The notes beneath the pieces are model-generated. The model searched no databases. It saw nothing but the letters and a program-made list of their open reading frames with translations, and was not told the DNA's origin. The position numbers were made by a program, and so were the translations under genes. Positions 1-6,892 of a stretch of 10,175 nt of DNA are shown here, one piece after another (position 1 is the first letter of the stretch; each line of letters begins with the position of its first letter). This DNA is from JAXHUA01 sp034189695 (GTDB taxonomy: Bacteria > Chloroflexota > Dehalococcoidia > E44-bin15). The stretch spans positions 1-10,175 of the forward strand of contig JAXHUA010000075.1 of the NCBI GenBank assembly GCA_034189695.1, read 5' to 3'.

Positions 1-63
1 AGCGTCAACTGGAAACACTATGGGCCATGGCTGAGCATGCCCAAGGAAAGGAGGCTTCGGTAA
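1..63 (+). CDS. Possible 3' end of an upstream gene (partial, unidentified)
   Basis: Reading from base 1 in frame gives about 20 residues (S-V-N-W-K-H-Y-G-P-W-L-S and on to R-R-L-R) ending at TAA 61-63. Third codon positions are mostly G or C, as in the real genes here. A second open frame, from base 3 to TAA 96-98, is also possible but has more A/T at third positions. Too little is visible to name a product. It may not be coding at all. Confidence 0.3.
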   Translation, partial: SVNWKHYGPWLSMPKERRLR

Positions 64-82
64 CCTCATTTATGAGGCAACC
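59..82. repeat. Imperfect stem-loop in the upstream non-coding region
   Basis: CCTCA (64-68) and TGAGG (73-77) form a perfect stem around the loop TTTA. GGT (59-61) and ACC (80-82) can extend it across a 2x2 internal loop. It lies just after the possible stop codon at 61-63. There is no T-run behind it, so a classical terminator is not supported. The stretch also contains a direct repeat, TTCGGTAAC, at 56-64 and 91-99. Confidence 0.35.
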
Positions 83-261
83 AACCACCGTTCGGTAACA
101 CTTCCTATTGACGCAACACGTACCCTGAACAGCCGTCTTTCGCCTGCCCCACATGCCGGTCGCGACGGTCCGGCCCCAGCGGACCGGCTGAAGGCTCTCC
201 AGCGCCATTCCCACGCACCGTGTCGTCGCAAACACCTCCAGGGCATTCCCAGCAGCCCCTG

Positions 262-270
262 TGGTACAAT
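262..270 (+). promoter_or_regulatory. Extended -10 promoter for the patatin-like gene
   Basis: TG at 262-263, one base, then TACAAT at 265-270 fits an extended -10 element (TGN-TATAAT). No good TTGACA-like -35 is seen about 17 bases upstream (242-247 reads GGCATT), which an extended -10 can tolerate. Transcription would start near 277, just ahead of the ribosome binding site at 289-294. Confidence 0.5.
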
Positions 271-305
271 AGGCGCACACGATTCGGTGGAGGTCATTCA
301 GCCCA

Positions 306-1253
306 TTGGCAAGCACGGCCGGTCCACTCAAGAACAAGCGAATCGGTCTGGCGCTGGGCGGCGGCGCCGCCCGCGGGATAGCCCATATTGGCGTGGTTAA
401 GGTCCTTGAGCAGAAAGGCATAGTCCCTGACGTGATCGCTGGCACCAGCATGGGCTCCATCGTGGGAGCCATCTACGCCAAGGACCTCGACGCCGGCCAG
501 TTGGAGCACTACGCAGCGGAGTGGAGTCGATGGAAGACAGCCCAGTTGCTCGACCCCGCGCTGCCCAGGATAGGACTGATGAAGGGCCGCAAGGCTGAGG
601 ATATCCTTGCGTCGTATCTTGGTGACGTCATGTTCTCCGAGCTCAAGGTCCCGTTCGCCTGTGTCGCTGTTGATATCGACACCGGGGAGGAGATCGTCAT
701 CAAGGACGGCCTGGTGGTGAGCGCCGTGCGGGCGAGCATCTCGATTCCGGGGATATTCCTTCCCGTCGAGCGGGACGGTAAGTACCTCGTCGACGGCGGC
801 CTGGTCAACCCGGTGCCCGTAAGCGTGGTGCGCAGCATGGGGGCCGATTTCGTCATTGCGGTCAACGTCCTGCCGAATCCGGCAGGCAGGTTCTCGGAGC
901 CGGGCGAGGGAGAGCCGGCCAAGGCGCTCAACATATTCGAGATTATCCTCCAGTCGGTGCACATCTCGTCAAACCTGGTCGCCAGGGCCAGTCTCGCCGG
1001 CGCTGACCTGTTGATTGAGCCGGACGTCTCGCACGTCAGCTCCCTGGACTTCCATCTCGCCTGCGAGAGCATTCCGAAGGGCGTCGAGGCGGCCGAAAAG
1101 GCGCTGGCGGCGCTTGGACCTCTGAGCAGTCTACACACGCAGCGCTTCGCTCCACGGTGGTCTATCCGCCTCACGAACCGTTGCGTCGGGTCGCGGCGCT
1201 CTACTCGACCTTCTGCCCGCCCGCGCCCAGGTTGTAGATCTCGTCGACCCTGA
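306..1253 (+). CDS. Patatin-like phospholipase, RssA/NTE type
   Basis: Predicted serine lipid acyl hydrolase of the bacterial patatin family. The oxyanion-hole glycine motif G-G-G-A-A-R-G is at residues 18-24, the nucleophile elbow G-T-S-M-G has Ser48, and the catalytic-dyad Asp163 sits in D-G-G-L-V-N-P. There is no signal peptide or membrane helix, so a cytosolic enzyme acting on phospholipid or lysophospholipid is likely; the exact substrate is unknown. The start is TTG at 306, chosen because GGAGGT (289-294) lies 11 bases upstream and the G-L-A-L-G-G-G strand follows soon after. Family homology appears to end near residue 275. The last 40 or so residues are Arg/Pro/Ser-rich and partly read the antisense of the convergent gene, so the tail may be spurious or may follow a frameshift. 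The enzyme class is confident, the C-terminus is not. Confidence 0.9.
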   Translation: MASTAGPLKNKRIGLALGGGAARGIAHIGVVKVLEQKGIVPDVIAGTSMGSIVGAIYAKDLDAGQLEHYAAEWSRWKTAQLLDPALPRIGLMKGRKAEDILASYLGDVMFSELKVPFACVAVDIDTGEEIVIKDGLVVSAVRASISIPGIFLPVERDGKYLVDGGLVNPVPVSVVRSMGADFVIAVNVLPNPAGRFSEPGEGEPAKALNIFEIILQSVHISSNLVARASLAGADLLIEPDVSHVSSLDFHLACESIPKGVEAAEKALAALGPLSSLHTQRFAPRWSIRLTNRCVGSRRSTRPSARPRPGCRSRRP

Positions 1254-1593
1254 TCTTCACCGCCGCCTTCGGAGGCATGGGGAGCTTCAGTCGCTCCACG
1301 AGCGCCTTGGCCTCCTCGAACAGCTCTCCCTCTGTCACGACTTCAGCCTTGCCGACAAAGCGGTATCCCTGCATGGTGCTCCTGTCGGCGACAGCGATGG
1401 CCACGAGAGGGTTCTGCTGGATGTTCTGCCATGTGCGTCCCCCGATGACCTCGTGGAATACGATGTGTTCCTCGTCGAGAACCCGGGTGCTGCCCTTGGT
1501 ACTGATATTGGGCACACCGTCGGGGCTGGCGGTAGCTACGAACGCCTGCTGGCTCGCTACCACGCTCTTCATATCGTCGGTGAGCTTCGCCAT
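1201..1593 (-). CDS. Pyridoxamine 5'-phosphate oxidase-like FMN-binding protein
   Basis: A 130-residue single-domain protein of the flavin-binding split-barrel (PNPOx-like) superfamily. The pattern A-T-A-S-P-D-G-V-P-N-I near residues 20-30, then S-T-R-V-L-D-E-E-H-I-V-F near 35-46, then T-W-Q-N-I-Q-Q-N-P near 54-62 is typical of small family members. These usually bind FMN or F420 as homodimers and reduce varied substrates. It is too short to be a full PdxH, and vitamin B6 synthesis should not be assumed. The start ATG (1591-1593) has GGGAGGT five bases upstream (complement of 1599-1605). A near-consensus promoter lies 37-65 bases further out. The gene is monocistronic as far as seen and overlaps the end of the patatin-like gene by 53 bases, tail to tail. 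Confidence 0.88.
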   Translation of the reverse strand: MAKLTDDMKSVVASQQAFVATASPDGVPNISTKGSTRVLDEEHIVFHEVIGGRTWQNIQQNPLVAIAVADRSTMQGYRFVGKAEVVTEGELFEEAKALVERLKLPMPPKAAVKIRVDEIYNLGAGGQKVE

Positions 1594-1629
1594 GGTCTAC
1601 CTCCCTTCTCGTTCTCCTGCGGCGCCGAC

Positions 1630-1658
1630 ACTATAGTGGCGCCAACCACCTGTGTCAA
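1630..1658 (-). promoter_or_regulatory. Sigma-70-type promoter for the flavin-protein gene
   Basis: On the minus strand TTGACA (complement of 1653-1658) and TATAGT (complement of 1630-1635) are separated by exactly 17 bases, close to the consensus. Transcription would begin near 1623, giving a leader of about 30 bases before the ATG at 1593. The 8-bp palindrome TGGCGCCA (1637-1644) lies in the spacer right next to the -10. Confidence 0.75.
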
Positions 1659-1756
1659 CGACTCCGATCGACGGTATCCAGCCCCGGGCGCTGTACGAGC
1701 GCAAGACCATCCGCTCAGGCCAGATGCTAGCGTTTGACATTCGGTGAAAGCCGCTA

Positions 1757-1785
1757 TTGCTCACAGACAGTCACATGCGTATAAT
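1757..1785 (+). promoter_or_regulatory. Sigma-70-type promoter for the 1919-5964 gene group
   Basis: TTGCTC (1757-1762) and a perfect TATAAT (1780-1785) are separated by 17 bases. Transcription would start near 1792 and leave a leader of about 125 bases before ATG 1919. GGCGCC follows the -10 directly (1786-1791). The 1594-1918 intergenic region otherwise shows no gene. Together with the minus-strand promoter this is a divergent promoter pair. Confidence 0.65.
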
Positions 1786-1918
1786 GGCGCCCAGAATAGC
1801 CAGCGCGCGAAGGGTACGCCGCTCCATAACAACCCACGGCTCACGAAGCGGGGCCGTAACGCCCGTCGACCCGAGTGCCTTGCAGACACGCGCGACTGGC
1901 AAGTGAAAAGGGGGCATC

Positions 1919-2776
1919 ATGGAGCTTTTGATGGAGCTTTGGCTGTTCGTGGTGATTTGCGCGGGAGCAGCCATTGTCGCCTTTCTCATCGGGGTCTCTA
2001 TCAGCCCCATCCAGAGGCAGGCCCGCAAGGCCCGCATGCAACGCTTCTGGGGAAAAGCAGCGCTCGACCAGTACCTGATCGTGGCCCACGGTGCGCTGAT
2101 GGACTCACGGCTATCGGAGCAGGATGCACCGACCTACCGCTTCATCAAACGCTATCACGACGGCAGGGCGTTCCAGCTCATCGGGCCGAGCAGCCCCATA
2201 GCCGGCGGGGGCGAATTGCGGGCTGTCACGTACATCATCAACTGCCTCAAGACATACCGGAGAAGACCCATCAAGGTGGTGGACGATGCGACAGCATTCC
2301 ACAATCTGGGGCGGACCATCATCGCCCTGGGAAGCCCGCTGTCGAACGAGGTCAGTGAACTGGTGCTGCGTGAGCCAGACAACAAGTTCCTCGAATTCAC
2401 GCGTGAAGGCAATGCCACCGTGATACACGACAAGAGAACGGGCAGGAACTTCGACAGCGTGCAGGGAACGGTGCGCAAGGACTACGGCATCGTTATGCGG
2501 ATACCCAACACGCGTTTTCCAGGCCATTACTTCTTCGTGTGCGCCGGCCTGGGGGAGTGGGGGACATCCGGCGCCGCCTGGTACCTCGCCCGGCAGTGGA
2601 AGGCCCTTGATGCCGAATTCCGCGGGCCCTTTGGGATAGTCGTCGAAGTCGAGATGGGGTCCGACGAGAGCGCCCGCCGCGTTCATGCCAGCCCGAGGAA
2701 ACGTCCGGCAACTGAGAAGGCGGCTGAGCGACAGGCCGCGGCCAAGGAGAGCCCTTTAGCGCAGGAGCGCCCGTAG
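1919..2776 (+). CDS. Membrane-anchored protein of unknown function
   Basis: I do not recognise a named family in this 285-residue protein. One hydrophobic helix spans about residues 7-29 and is followed at once by a basic stretch (R-Q-A-R-K-A-R), which predicts a cytoplasmic C-terminal body anchored by the N-terminus. The body (about 45-245) alternates hydrophobic strands and charged helices and looks alpha/beta. Its most distinctive parts are I-I-A-L-G-S-P-L-S-N-E-V, a motif of the Gly-Ser-Pro...Asn kind seen in some nucleotide- or sugar-binding folds, and C-A-G-L-G-E-W-G-T-S-G-A-A-W-Y-L near 213-228. The tail after about 250 is Lys/Arg/Ala-rich and probably disordered. ATG 1919 is preceded by AAAGGGGG (1907-1914). 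A second in-frame ATG at 1931 is also possible. It is first in a group with the S9 peptidase, 19 bases upstream of it. Confidence 0.85.
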   Translation: MELLMELWLFVVICAGAAIVAFLIGVSISPIQRQARKARMQRFWGKAALDQYLIVAHGALMDSRLSEQDAPTYRFIKRYHDGRAFQLIGPSSPIAGGGELRAVTYIINCLKTYRRRPIKVVDDATAFHNLGRTIIALGSPLSNEVSELVLREPDNKFLEFTREGNATVIHDKRTGRNFDSVQGTVRKDYGIVMRIPNTRFPGHYFFVCAGLGEWGTSGAAWYLARQWKALDAEFRGPFGIVVEVEMGSDESARRVHASPRKRPATEKAAERQAAAKESPLAQERP

Positions 2777-2795
2777 CTGGCGGCAAAGGAGCACT

Positions 2796-4727
2796 GTGAG
2801 AGCACCCAGGGTAGCTCCCTACGGCACATGGAAGTCTCCCATCACCTCGGAGTTCATCGTCTCCGAGACCATCGACCTTGGCCAGATCGCTCTCGACGGC
2901 GACTGTGTGTACTGGATTGAGATGCGCCCGTCAGAGGGCGGGCGGTCTGTTGTGGTGCGCCGCTCAGCCGACGGACGAATCGTCGACGTCACGCCGCCAT
3001 CCTTCAACGCCCGAACCAGGGCGCACGAGTACGGCGGCGGGGCGTTCCTTGTGGCGGACGCGACAGTCTACTTCTCCAACTTCTCCGACCAGCGCCTGTA
3101 CCGGCACGTTCCACCATCAGAACCAGAGCCGATTGCGCCCGAGGCAAGCATGCGCTACGCCGATTGCGTCCTGGACCGGCGTCGGGGACGGCTCATCTGT
3201 GTGTGCGAAGACCACACAGACCGCGGGCAACCGCCCGTCAACACCCTGGTAGGCCTGGCGCTCGACAATTCCGGGGCGAGTCGAACACTGGCCTCGGGAA
3301 ACGACTTCTATTCATCGCCGCGGCTCAGTCCCGACGGCTCTCGCCTGGCGTGGCTTGCCTGGAACCACCCCAACATGCCCTGGGACACAACCGAGTTGTG
3401 GGTGGCCGAGGTCCAGGAGGACGGCCTGCTCTCCAGCCCGCAACGCGTCGCCGGAGGCGCCGATGAATCCATGTTTCAACCTGAGTGGTCTCCGGGCGGC
3501 GTCCTCCACTTCGTCTCAGACCGAAGCGGGTGGTGGAACCTCTATCGCTGGCGGAACGACCGTGAGGAGCCGCTATGTGAAATGGAGGCGGAGTTTGGTT
3601 TGCCGCAGTGGGTCTTTCGCATGTCAACCTACGGATTCGAGTCCGAGACCCGCATAATCTGTGCGTACAATCAAGCTGGGCGCCAGCACCTGGCCAGTCT
3701 CGACACAAGGACGAAGCAACTCGAGACGATAGCCACTCCCTATTCCTCCTTCAGATTCATCGATGCCGTGGCGGGTCACGCCGCCTTTCTCGGGGGTTCA
3801 GCGACTGAGCCTGCCTCGGTCGTCCTGCTCGATACGGCCTGCGGTAAGATGACAGTACTCCGCCGTTCAATCGACGTAGCTGTTGACGCAGGCTATCTAT
3901 CAGTGCCAGAGCCAATCGAATTCCCGACCGGCAGCGGCCAAACGGCGTACGCGCTCTACTACGCACCCAGGAACCCCGGTTTTCACGCCCCACCCGGAGA
4001 GCGGCCACCGCTGATCGTCATGAGCCACGGCGGGCCAACGTCCGCGGCATCGAGCACGCTGAACCTGACGGTCCAGTACTGGACGAGCCGTGGGATAGCG
4101 GTCGTCGATGTGGATTATGGCGGCAGCACCGGCTACGGACGCGCCTACCGCCGGCGCCTGGAAGGTCAATGGGGAATCGTGGACGTGGACGACTGCGTCA
4201 ATGCGGCGTGCCACCTCGTCAACCGCGGAGATGTCGATGGCGACCGACTGGCCATCAGAGGCGGCAGCGCCGGCGGCTACACCACCCTGTGCGCCCTCAC
4301 CTTCCGTGACACGTTCCGGGCCGGCGCAAGCTACTACGGCGTCAGTGACCTGGAGGCCCTGACGAGGGAGACGCACAAGTTCGAGTCACGCTACCTCGAC
4401 AAGCTCGTCGGCCCGTATCCCGAGCGCCGCGACATCTACCTGGAACGCTCCCCGATCAACTCCGTCGAACGCCTTTCCTGCCCGGTCATCTTCTTCCAGG
4501 GCCTTGACGACAGGATTGTGCCGCCCGACCAGGCGGAGGCTATGGTCAGTGCGCTGCGAGAAAAAGGTATTCCCGTGGCTTACCTCGCCTTTGAAGGCGA
4601 GCAGCACGGCTTCCGCCGGGCCGAGACCATCAAGCGCTGCCTCGAAGCAGAGCTGTATTTCTACTCGCGGGTGTTCAGCTTCGAACCGGCCGAGCCTGTG
4701 GAGCCGGTGACTATTGAGAACCTGTAG
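2796..4727 (+). CDS. S9 family peptidase (prolyl oligopeptidase / acylaminoacyl-peptidase type)
   Basis: A 643-residue serine exo- or oligopeptidase that cleaves short peptides. An N-terminal beta-propeller (about 20-370) shows WD40-like blades with S-P-R-L-S-P-D-G-S-R-L-A-W and P-E-W-S-P-G-G motifs, and an H-E-Y-G-G-G-A-F motif early on. The C-terminal alpha/beta-hydrolase domain (about 380-635) has the nucleophile in G-G-S-A-G-G (Ser491), the acid in L-D-D-R-I-V-P (Asp572) and the base in E-Q-H-G-F (His604), so the triad is complete. No signal peptide is seen, so it should be cytosolic. The GTG start at 2796 has AAAGGAG (2785-2791) four bases upstream. It follows the membrane-anchored protein by 19 bases and is probably cotranscribed. 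Its length and domain order fit the S9C group. The physiological peptide substrate is not evident. Confidence 0.93.
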   Translation: MRAPRVAPYGTWKSPITSEFIVSETIDLGQIALDGDCVYWIEMRPSEGGRSVVVRRSADGRIVDVTPPSFNARTRAHEYGGGAFLVADATVYFSNFSDQRLYRHVPPSEPEPIAPEASMRYADCVLDRRRGRLICVCEDHTDRGQPPVNTLVGLALDNSGASRTLASGNDFYSSPRLSPDGSRLAWLAWNHPNMPWDTTELWVAEVQEDGLLSSPQRVAGGADESMFQPEWSPGGVLHFVSDRSGWWNLYRWRNDREEPLCEMEAEFGLPQWVFRMSTYGFESETRIICAYNQAGRQHLASLDTRTKQLETIATPYSSFRFIDAVAGHAAFLGGSATEPASVVLLDTACGKMTVLRRSIDVAVDAGYLSVPEPIEFPTGSGQTAYALYYAPRNPGFHAPPGERPPLIVMSHGGPTSAASSTLNLTVQYWTSRGIAVVDVDYGGSTGYGRAYRRRLEGQWGIVDVDDCVNAACHLVNRGDVDGDRLAIRGGSAGGYTTLCALTFRDTFRAGASYYGVSDLEALTRETHKFESRYLDKLVGPYPERRDIYLERSPINSVERLSCPVIFFQGLDDRIVPPDQAEAMVSALREKGIPVAYLAFEGEQHGFRRAETIKRCLEAELYFYSRVFSFEPAEPVEPVTIENL

Positions 4728-4781
4728 CCGGCGCCCCTTCTGCCCCGAGCAGCGCCGCAAGCTGAAAAGGAGGCGTCCAGC

Positions 4782-5123
4782 ATGACGCACAGGAATCTGG
4801 CTGCCGCGTGCGGGCTCTACTGCGGAGACTGCGAGCAACTTGGCAGCCTGTGCCGTGGGTGCGGAAGCGTAGCGGGCAAGCCGTTCTGGACGGAACAGTA
4901 CAAGGTTGACGTGTGTCCCCTCTACGGCTGCTGTGTCACCAAGAAACAACTGGAGCATTGCGGCCTGTGCGACGAGCTGCCATGTGAGACGTTCATGAGC
5001 TTTCATGACCCGGCTCTGAGCGAGGAGGAGGCCAGGAAATCGGTGCTGGAGAGACGGGATGCGCTCCTGAAACGCAGGGAGATAGGCACCGACAAGTGGC
5101 TCGAAGAGAAGCAGATGGGCTAG
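4782..5123 (+). CDS. Small cysteine-rich DUF3795 protein
   Basis: A 113-residue protein with eleven cysteines in the pattern of DUF3795: C-G-L-Y-C-G-D-C (10-17), C-R-G-C (24-27), C-P-L-Y-G-C-C (45-51), H-C-G-L-C (59-63) and L-P-C (66-68). The spacing suggests bound zinc or an iron-sulfur centre, and no enzymatic role is established for the family. The C-terminal third (about 75-113) is charged and helical. ATG 4782 has a strong AAGGAGG (4767-4773) eight bases upstream. It sits 54 bases after the peptidase gene and 82 bases before the phosphodiesterase, in the same orientation, probably as part of one transcription unit. Such proteins are frequent in anaerobic bacteria and archaea, which fits the suggested lifestyle. 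Confidence 0.85.
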   Translation: MTHRNLAAACGLYCGDCEQLGSLCRGCGSVAGKPFWTEQYKVDVCPLYGCCVTKKQLEHCGLCDELPCETFMSFHDPALSEEEARKSVLERRDALLKRREIGTDKWLEEKQMG

Positions 5124-5132
5124 AATCGAGAG

Positions 5133-5151
5133 GGGGCTCGTGGTGAGCCCC
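5133..5151 (+). other. Intergenic stem-loop between DUF3795 and GDPD genes
   Basis: GGGGCTC (5133-5139) and GAGCCCC (5145-5151) form a perfect 7-bp, GC-rich stem around the loop GTGGT, ten bases after the DUF3795 stop. No T-run follows (TGCCGG), so a full intrinsic terminator is not supported. It could partly terminate transcription or protect the 3' end of the upstream message, which would uncouple expression of the two neighbours. Confidence 0.5.
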
Positions 5152-5205
5152 TGCCGGAAGCACAGGCGACATCGTCGCGAGCGCCCGGCGTAGCAAGGAG
5201 TTGTC

Positions 5206-5964
5206 GTGTACAGATTGTCGGAGCACCCCCGCCCGTTGATAATCGGTCATCGCGGCGCCCCGGTCCACGCGCCGGAGAACACCTTCGCATCGTTTCGACT
5301 GGCGATTGAGCAGGGCTGCGACGTACTCGAGACCGACCTCTGGTTGACCAAGGACGGCGTTATGGTGTGCCATCACGATGAGACGGTGGACCGGGTCACC
5401 GACGGCAGGGGCGCCATCCCCAGGATGACGCTGGAGCAGCTCAAGGCCGTTCGCGTGAAGCGCTCCTACTGCGGCCAGTTCGACGAGGCCGCGTACCCCG
5501 ATGAGCACATCCCAACGCTCCAGGAGTTGCTGGACTTCACGCCGGCGGACGTTGGCCTGGCTCTGGAACTCAAGGACCACGCGTTCCATCACCCACGGAA
5601 TGCAGCGCTTCTGATAGAAGCCGTACGCCCGCGAATTGAACGTGGCGCGGTGATGTTGCTTTCCTTCGAGACAGACCTGTTGTGGGCCGCGCGGGGGGGC
5701 GGTTCATCAGTCTGGATCGGCGAGGTCAGCGGGTTCAACCCCAATCCCACCTTCGCCGGCAACGGCGTGGGAACCACCTACGAGGCGATGAGGAGCAATC
5801 CTCACTACATGAGCACCGCCCGCGAGCACAACCTGTGGGTCTGCCCTCTCGATCTGATGCCGGAGGAGCATCTGGCATGGTACATTGAAGCCGACGTCGA
5901 TGCGGTGCTTTCGGACCACCCCGACGTCACCTGGGCCGCGCTGGCAAAACTGGGCAAGAGGTAG
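5206..5964 (+). CDS. Glycerophosphodiester phosphodiesterase
   Basis: Hydrolyses glycerophosphodiesters (deacylated phospholipids) to glycerol-3-phosphate and an alcohol. The 252-residue protein is a single GDPD TIM barrel. The active-site set is present: His15-Arg16-Gly in G-H-R-G-A, Glu24-Asn25 in P-E-N-T, the metal ligands Glu42 and Asp44 in E-T-D-L, catalytic His57 in H-H-D-E-T, and Glu121 in E-L-K. The C-terminal S-D-H-P near residue 237 is also typical. No signal peptide is seen, so it resembles the cytosolic UgpQ type rather than periplasmic GlpQ. The GTG start is preceded by AAGGAG (5195-5200) at five bases. Together with the patatin-like enzyme in this window it would allow stepwise phospholipid breakdown, but the two genes are about 4 kb apart and not in one operon. 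Confidence 0.93.
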   Translation: MYRLSEHPRPLIIGHRGAPVHAPENTFASFRLAIEQGCDVLETDLWLTKDGVMVCHHDETVDRVTDGRGAIPRMTLEQLKAVRVKRSYCGQFDEAAYPDEHIPTLQELLDFTPADVGLALELKDHAFHHPRNAALLIEAVRPRIERGAVMLLSFETDLLWAARGGGSSVWIGEVSGFNPNPTFAGNGVGTTYEAMRSNPHYMSTAREHNLWVCPLDLMPEEHLAWYIEADVDAVLSDHPDVTWAALAKLGKR

Positions 5965-6038
5965 CGCCCCCATGCCTTTTCCACCCATACCCCACACCTG
6001 TGCCGGGGGAACGCCGGCCTGAGGCGCCTTTCGACCCG

Positions 6039-6500
6039 CTAGCCCCTGGAGTAGGTGCCCATGAGCTCCGTATGGCCCACGATGTGCCCCTGCATCGCCT
6101 GAAGCAACTGCCGCGAGTCGGCGCCGGGGGCGAGGTCCAGCACGGCGTCAAGGGCGTACAGCTTGAAAAAGTAGCGATGTGTGCCGCCGGGGGGACACGG
6201 ACCACCGTAGGCCAGCCGACCCCAGCTACTCCGACCATGGCGGGTGCCGTCGGGAAGCTCGTCCTCGGCAGGCACGGCCTCCGGCAAGCTGGTGCTCGTG
6301 CCCGGGATATTGTAGACCACCCAGTGCACCCACGTGCCTGCCGGCGCATCGGGGTCATCCGATATGAGAGCGAAGCTCTTGGTGTCCGCCGGCGCTTCGT
6401 TCCACTGAAGCGGCGGCGAGAAGTCATCGCCGTCGCAGGTGTACTTACGCGGGATCTTATCTCCCTGGGCGAATGCAGTACTGGTCAGTCCAAAAGCCAT
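6039..6500 (-). CDS. YbhB/YbcL family PEBP-like protein (Raf kinase inhibitor-like)
   Basis: A 153-residue single-domain phosphatidylethanolamine-binding-protein homologue. The family's ligand-pocket motifs are clear: D-D-P-D-A-P at 48-53, W-V-H-W-V-V-Y-N-I-P at 57-66 with His59, G-G-P-C-P-P at 99-104, and G-T-H-R-Y-F-F at 106-112 with His108. The name comes from eukaryotic relatives; the bacterial role and ligand are not settled. The start is fixed by a perfect AAGGAGGT (complement of 6507-6514) six bases upstream of ATG 6500. The frame is open for another 50 codons upstream, but that stretch has no family similarity. The segment A-F-G-L-T-S-T-A-F-A-Q-G is not a convincing signal peptide, so a cytosolic location is likely. 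It converges on the phosphodiesterase gene with a 74-base gap. Confidence 0.92.
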   Translation of the reverse strand: MAFGLTSTAFAQGDKIPRKYTCDGDDFSPPLQWNEAPADTKSFALISDDPDAPAGTWVHWVVYNIPGTSTSLPEAVPAEDELPDGTRHGRSSWGRLAYGGPCPPGGTHRYFFKLYALDAVLDLAPGADSRQLLQAMQGHIVGHTELMGTYSRG

Positions 6501-6892
6501 TGCTTGACCTCCTTTCCCAGACAGGCGAACGCCCATCGCACGTGGCTTCGTCAGCGCAACGAAACCGGCCGAACACGGGGATGGCATCGGCCCATCCCGG
6601 CCGCTGCAATGGTAGCACCCGCGGCCAAAGCCTACAAGCCTCGCCGACACCTCGATGCGCTACCATTCCCGATACTCCCCTTTCCTCGCAGTGCTCGGGG
6701 TACTCCCAGGCAACGTGCCGCCGCCCGCAGCCGTCGGGCGGGACTGCTCAAAGGACTCCAGGGTCCGGAGGTGAGGGCGTCGCGCGGCCTACCACGATCA
6801 CGGCGGTCCTACCATGCAAGTGGCGTTGGCGGCACATCTCATGCACGAGTGAACCGCCATGTGTGCATGCAGCCCGACGGTACTAGGTCAGA
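6501..6892. other. Gene-free stretch with a GC-rich stem-loop
   Basis: No convincing gene, tRNA or other RNA is seen on either strand between the PEBP-like gene and the kinase promoter, apart from the PEBP ribosome binding site and possible promoter. CCGCCCG (6721-6727) and CGGGCGG (6735-6741) form a perfect 7-bp stem with a 7-base loop. Neither strand has a T-run behind it. Open frames crossing this stretch have no ribosome binding site and no recognisable content. Confidence 0.45.
6609..6637 (-). promoter_or_regulatory. Possible promoter for the PEBP-like gene
   Basis: On the minus strand TTGTAG (complement of 6632-6637) and TACCAT (complement of 6609-6614) are separated by 17 bases. TGC precedes the -10, giving an extended -10. 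The leader to ATG 6500 would be about 100 bases. Both hexamers deviate from consensus, so this is only moderately supported. Confidence 0.4.

Noticed and set aside
294..1174. Long open frames on the minus strand across the patatin-like gene (294-962 and 509-1174).
   Set aside because: They lie antisense to a gene with complete catalytic motifs, have no ribosome binding site and resemble no family. Such frames are common in GC-rich DNA.
4386..5006. A 206-codon minus-strand open frame over the end of the peptidase and the DUF3795 gene.
   Set aside because: It is opposite two genes with conserved catalytic or cysteine motifs and has no family resemblance.
5952..6018. Possible terminators between the phosphodiesterase and PEBP-like genes (GGGC/GCCC around 5952-5969 and GCCGG/CCGGC at 6002-6018).
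   Set aside because: The stems are only 4-5 bp and no proper T-run follows. They are too weak to annotate.
6501..6650. Upstream extension of the PEBP-like gene by 50 codons.
   Set aside because: The perfect AAGGAGGT is six bases before ATG 6500, and PEBP similarity begins right after it.
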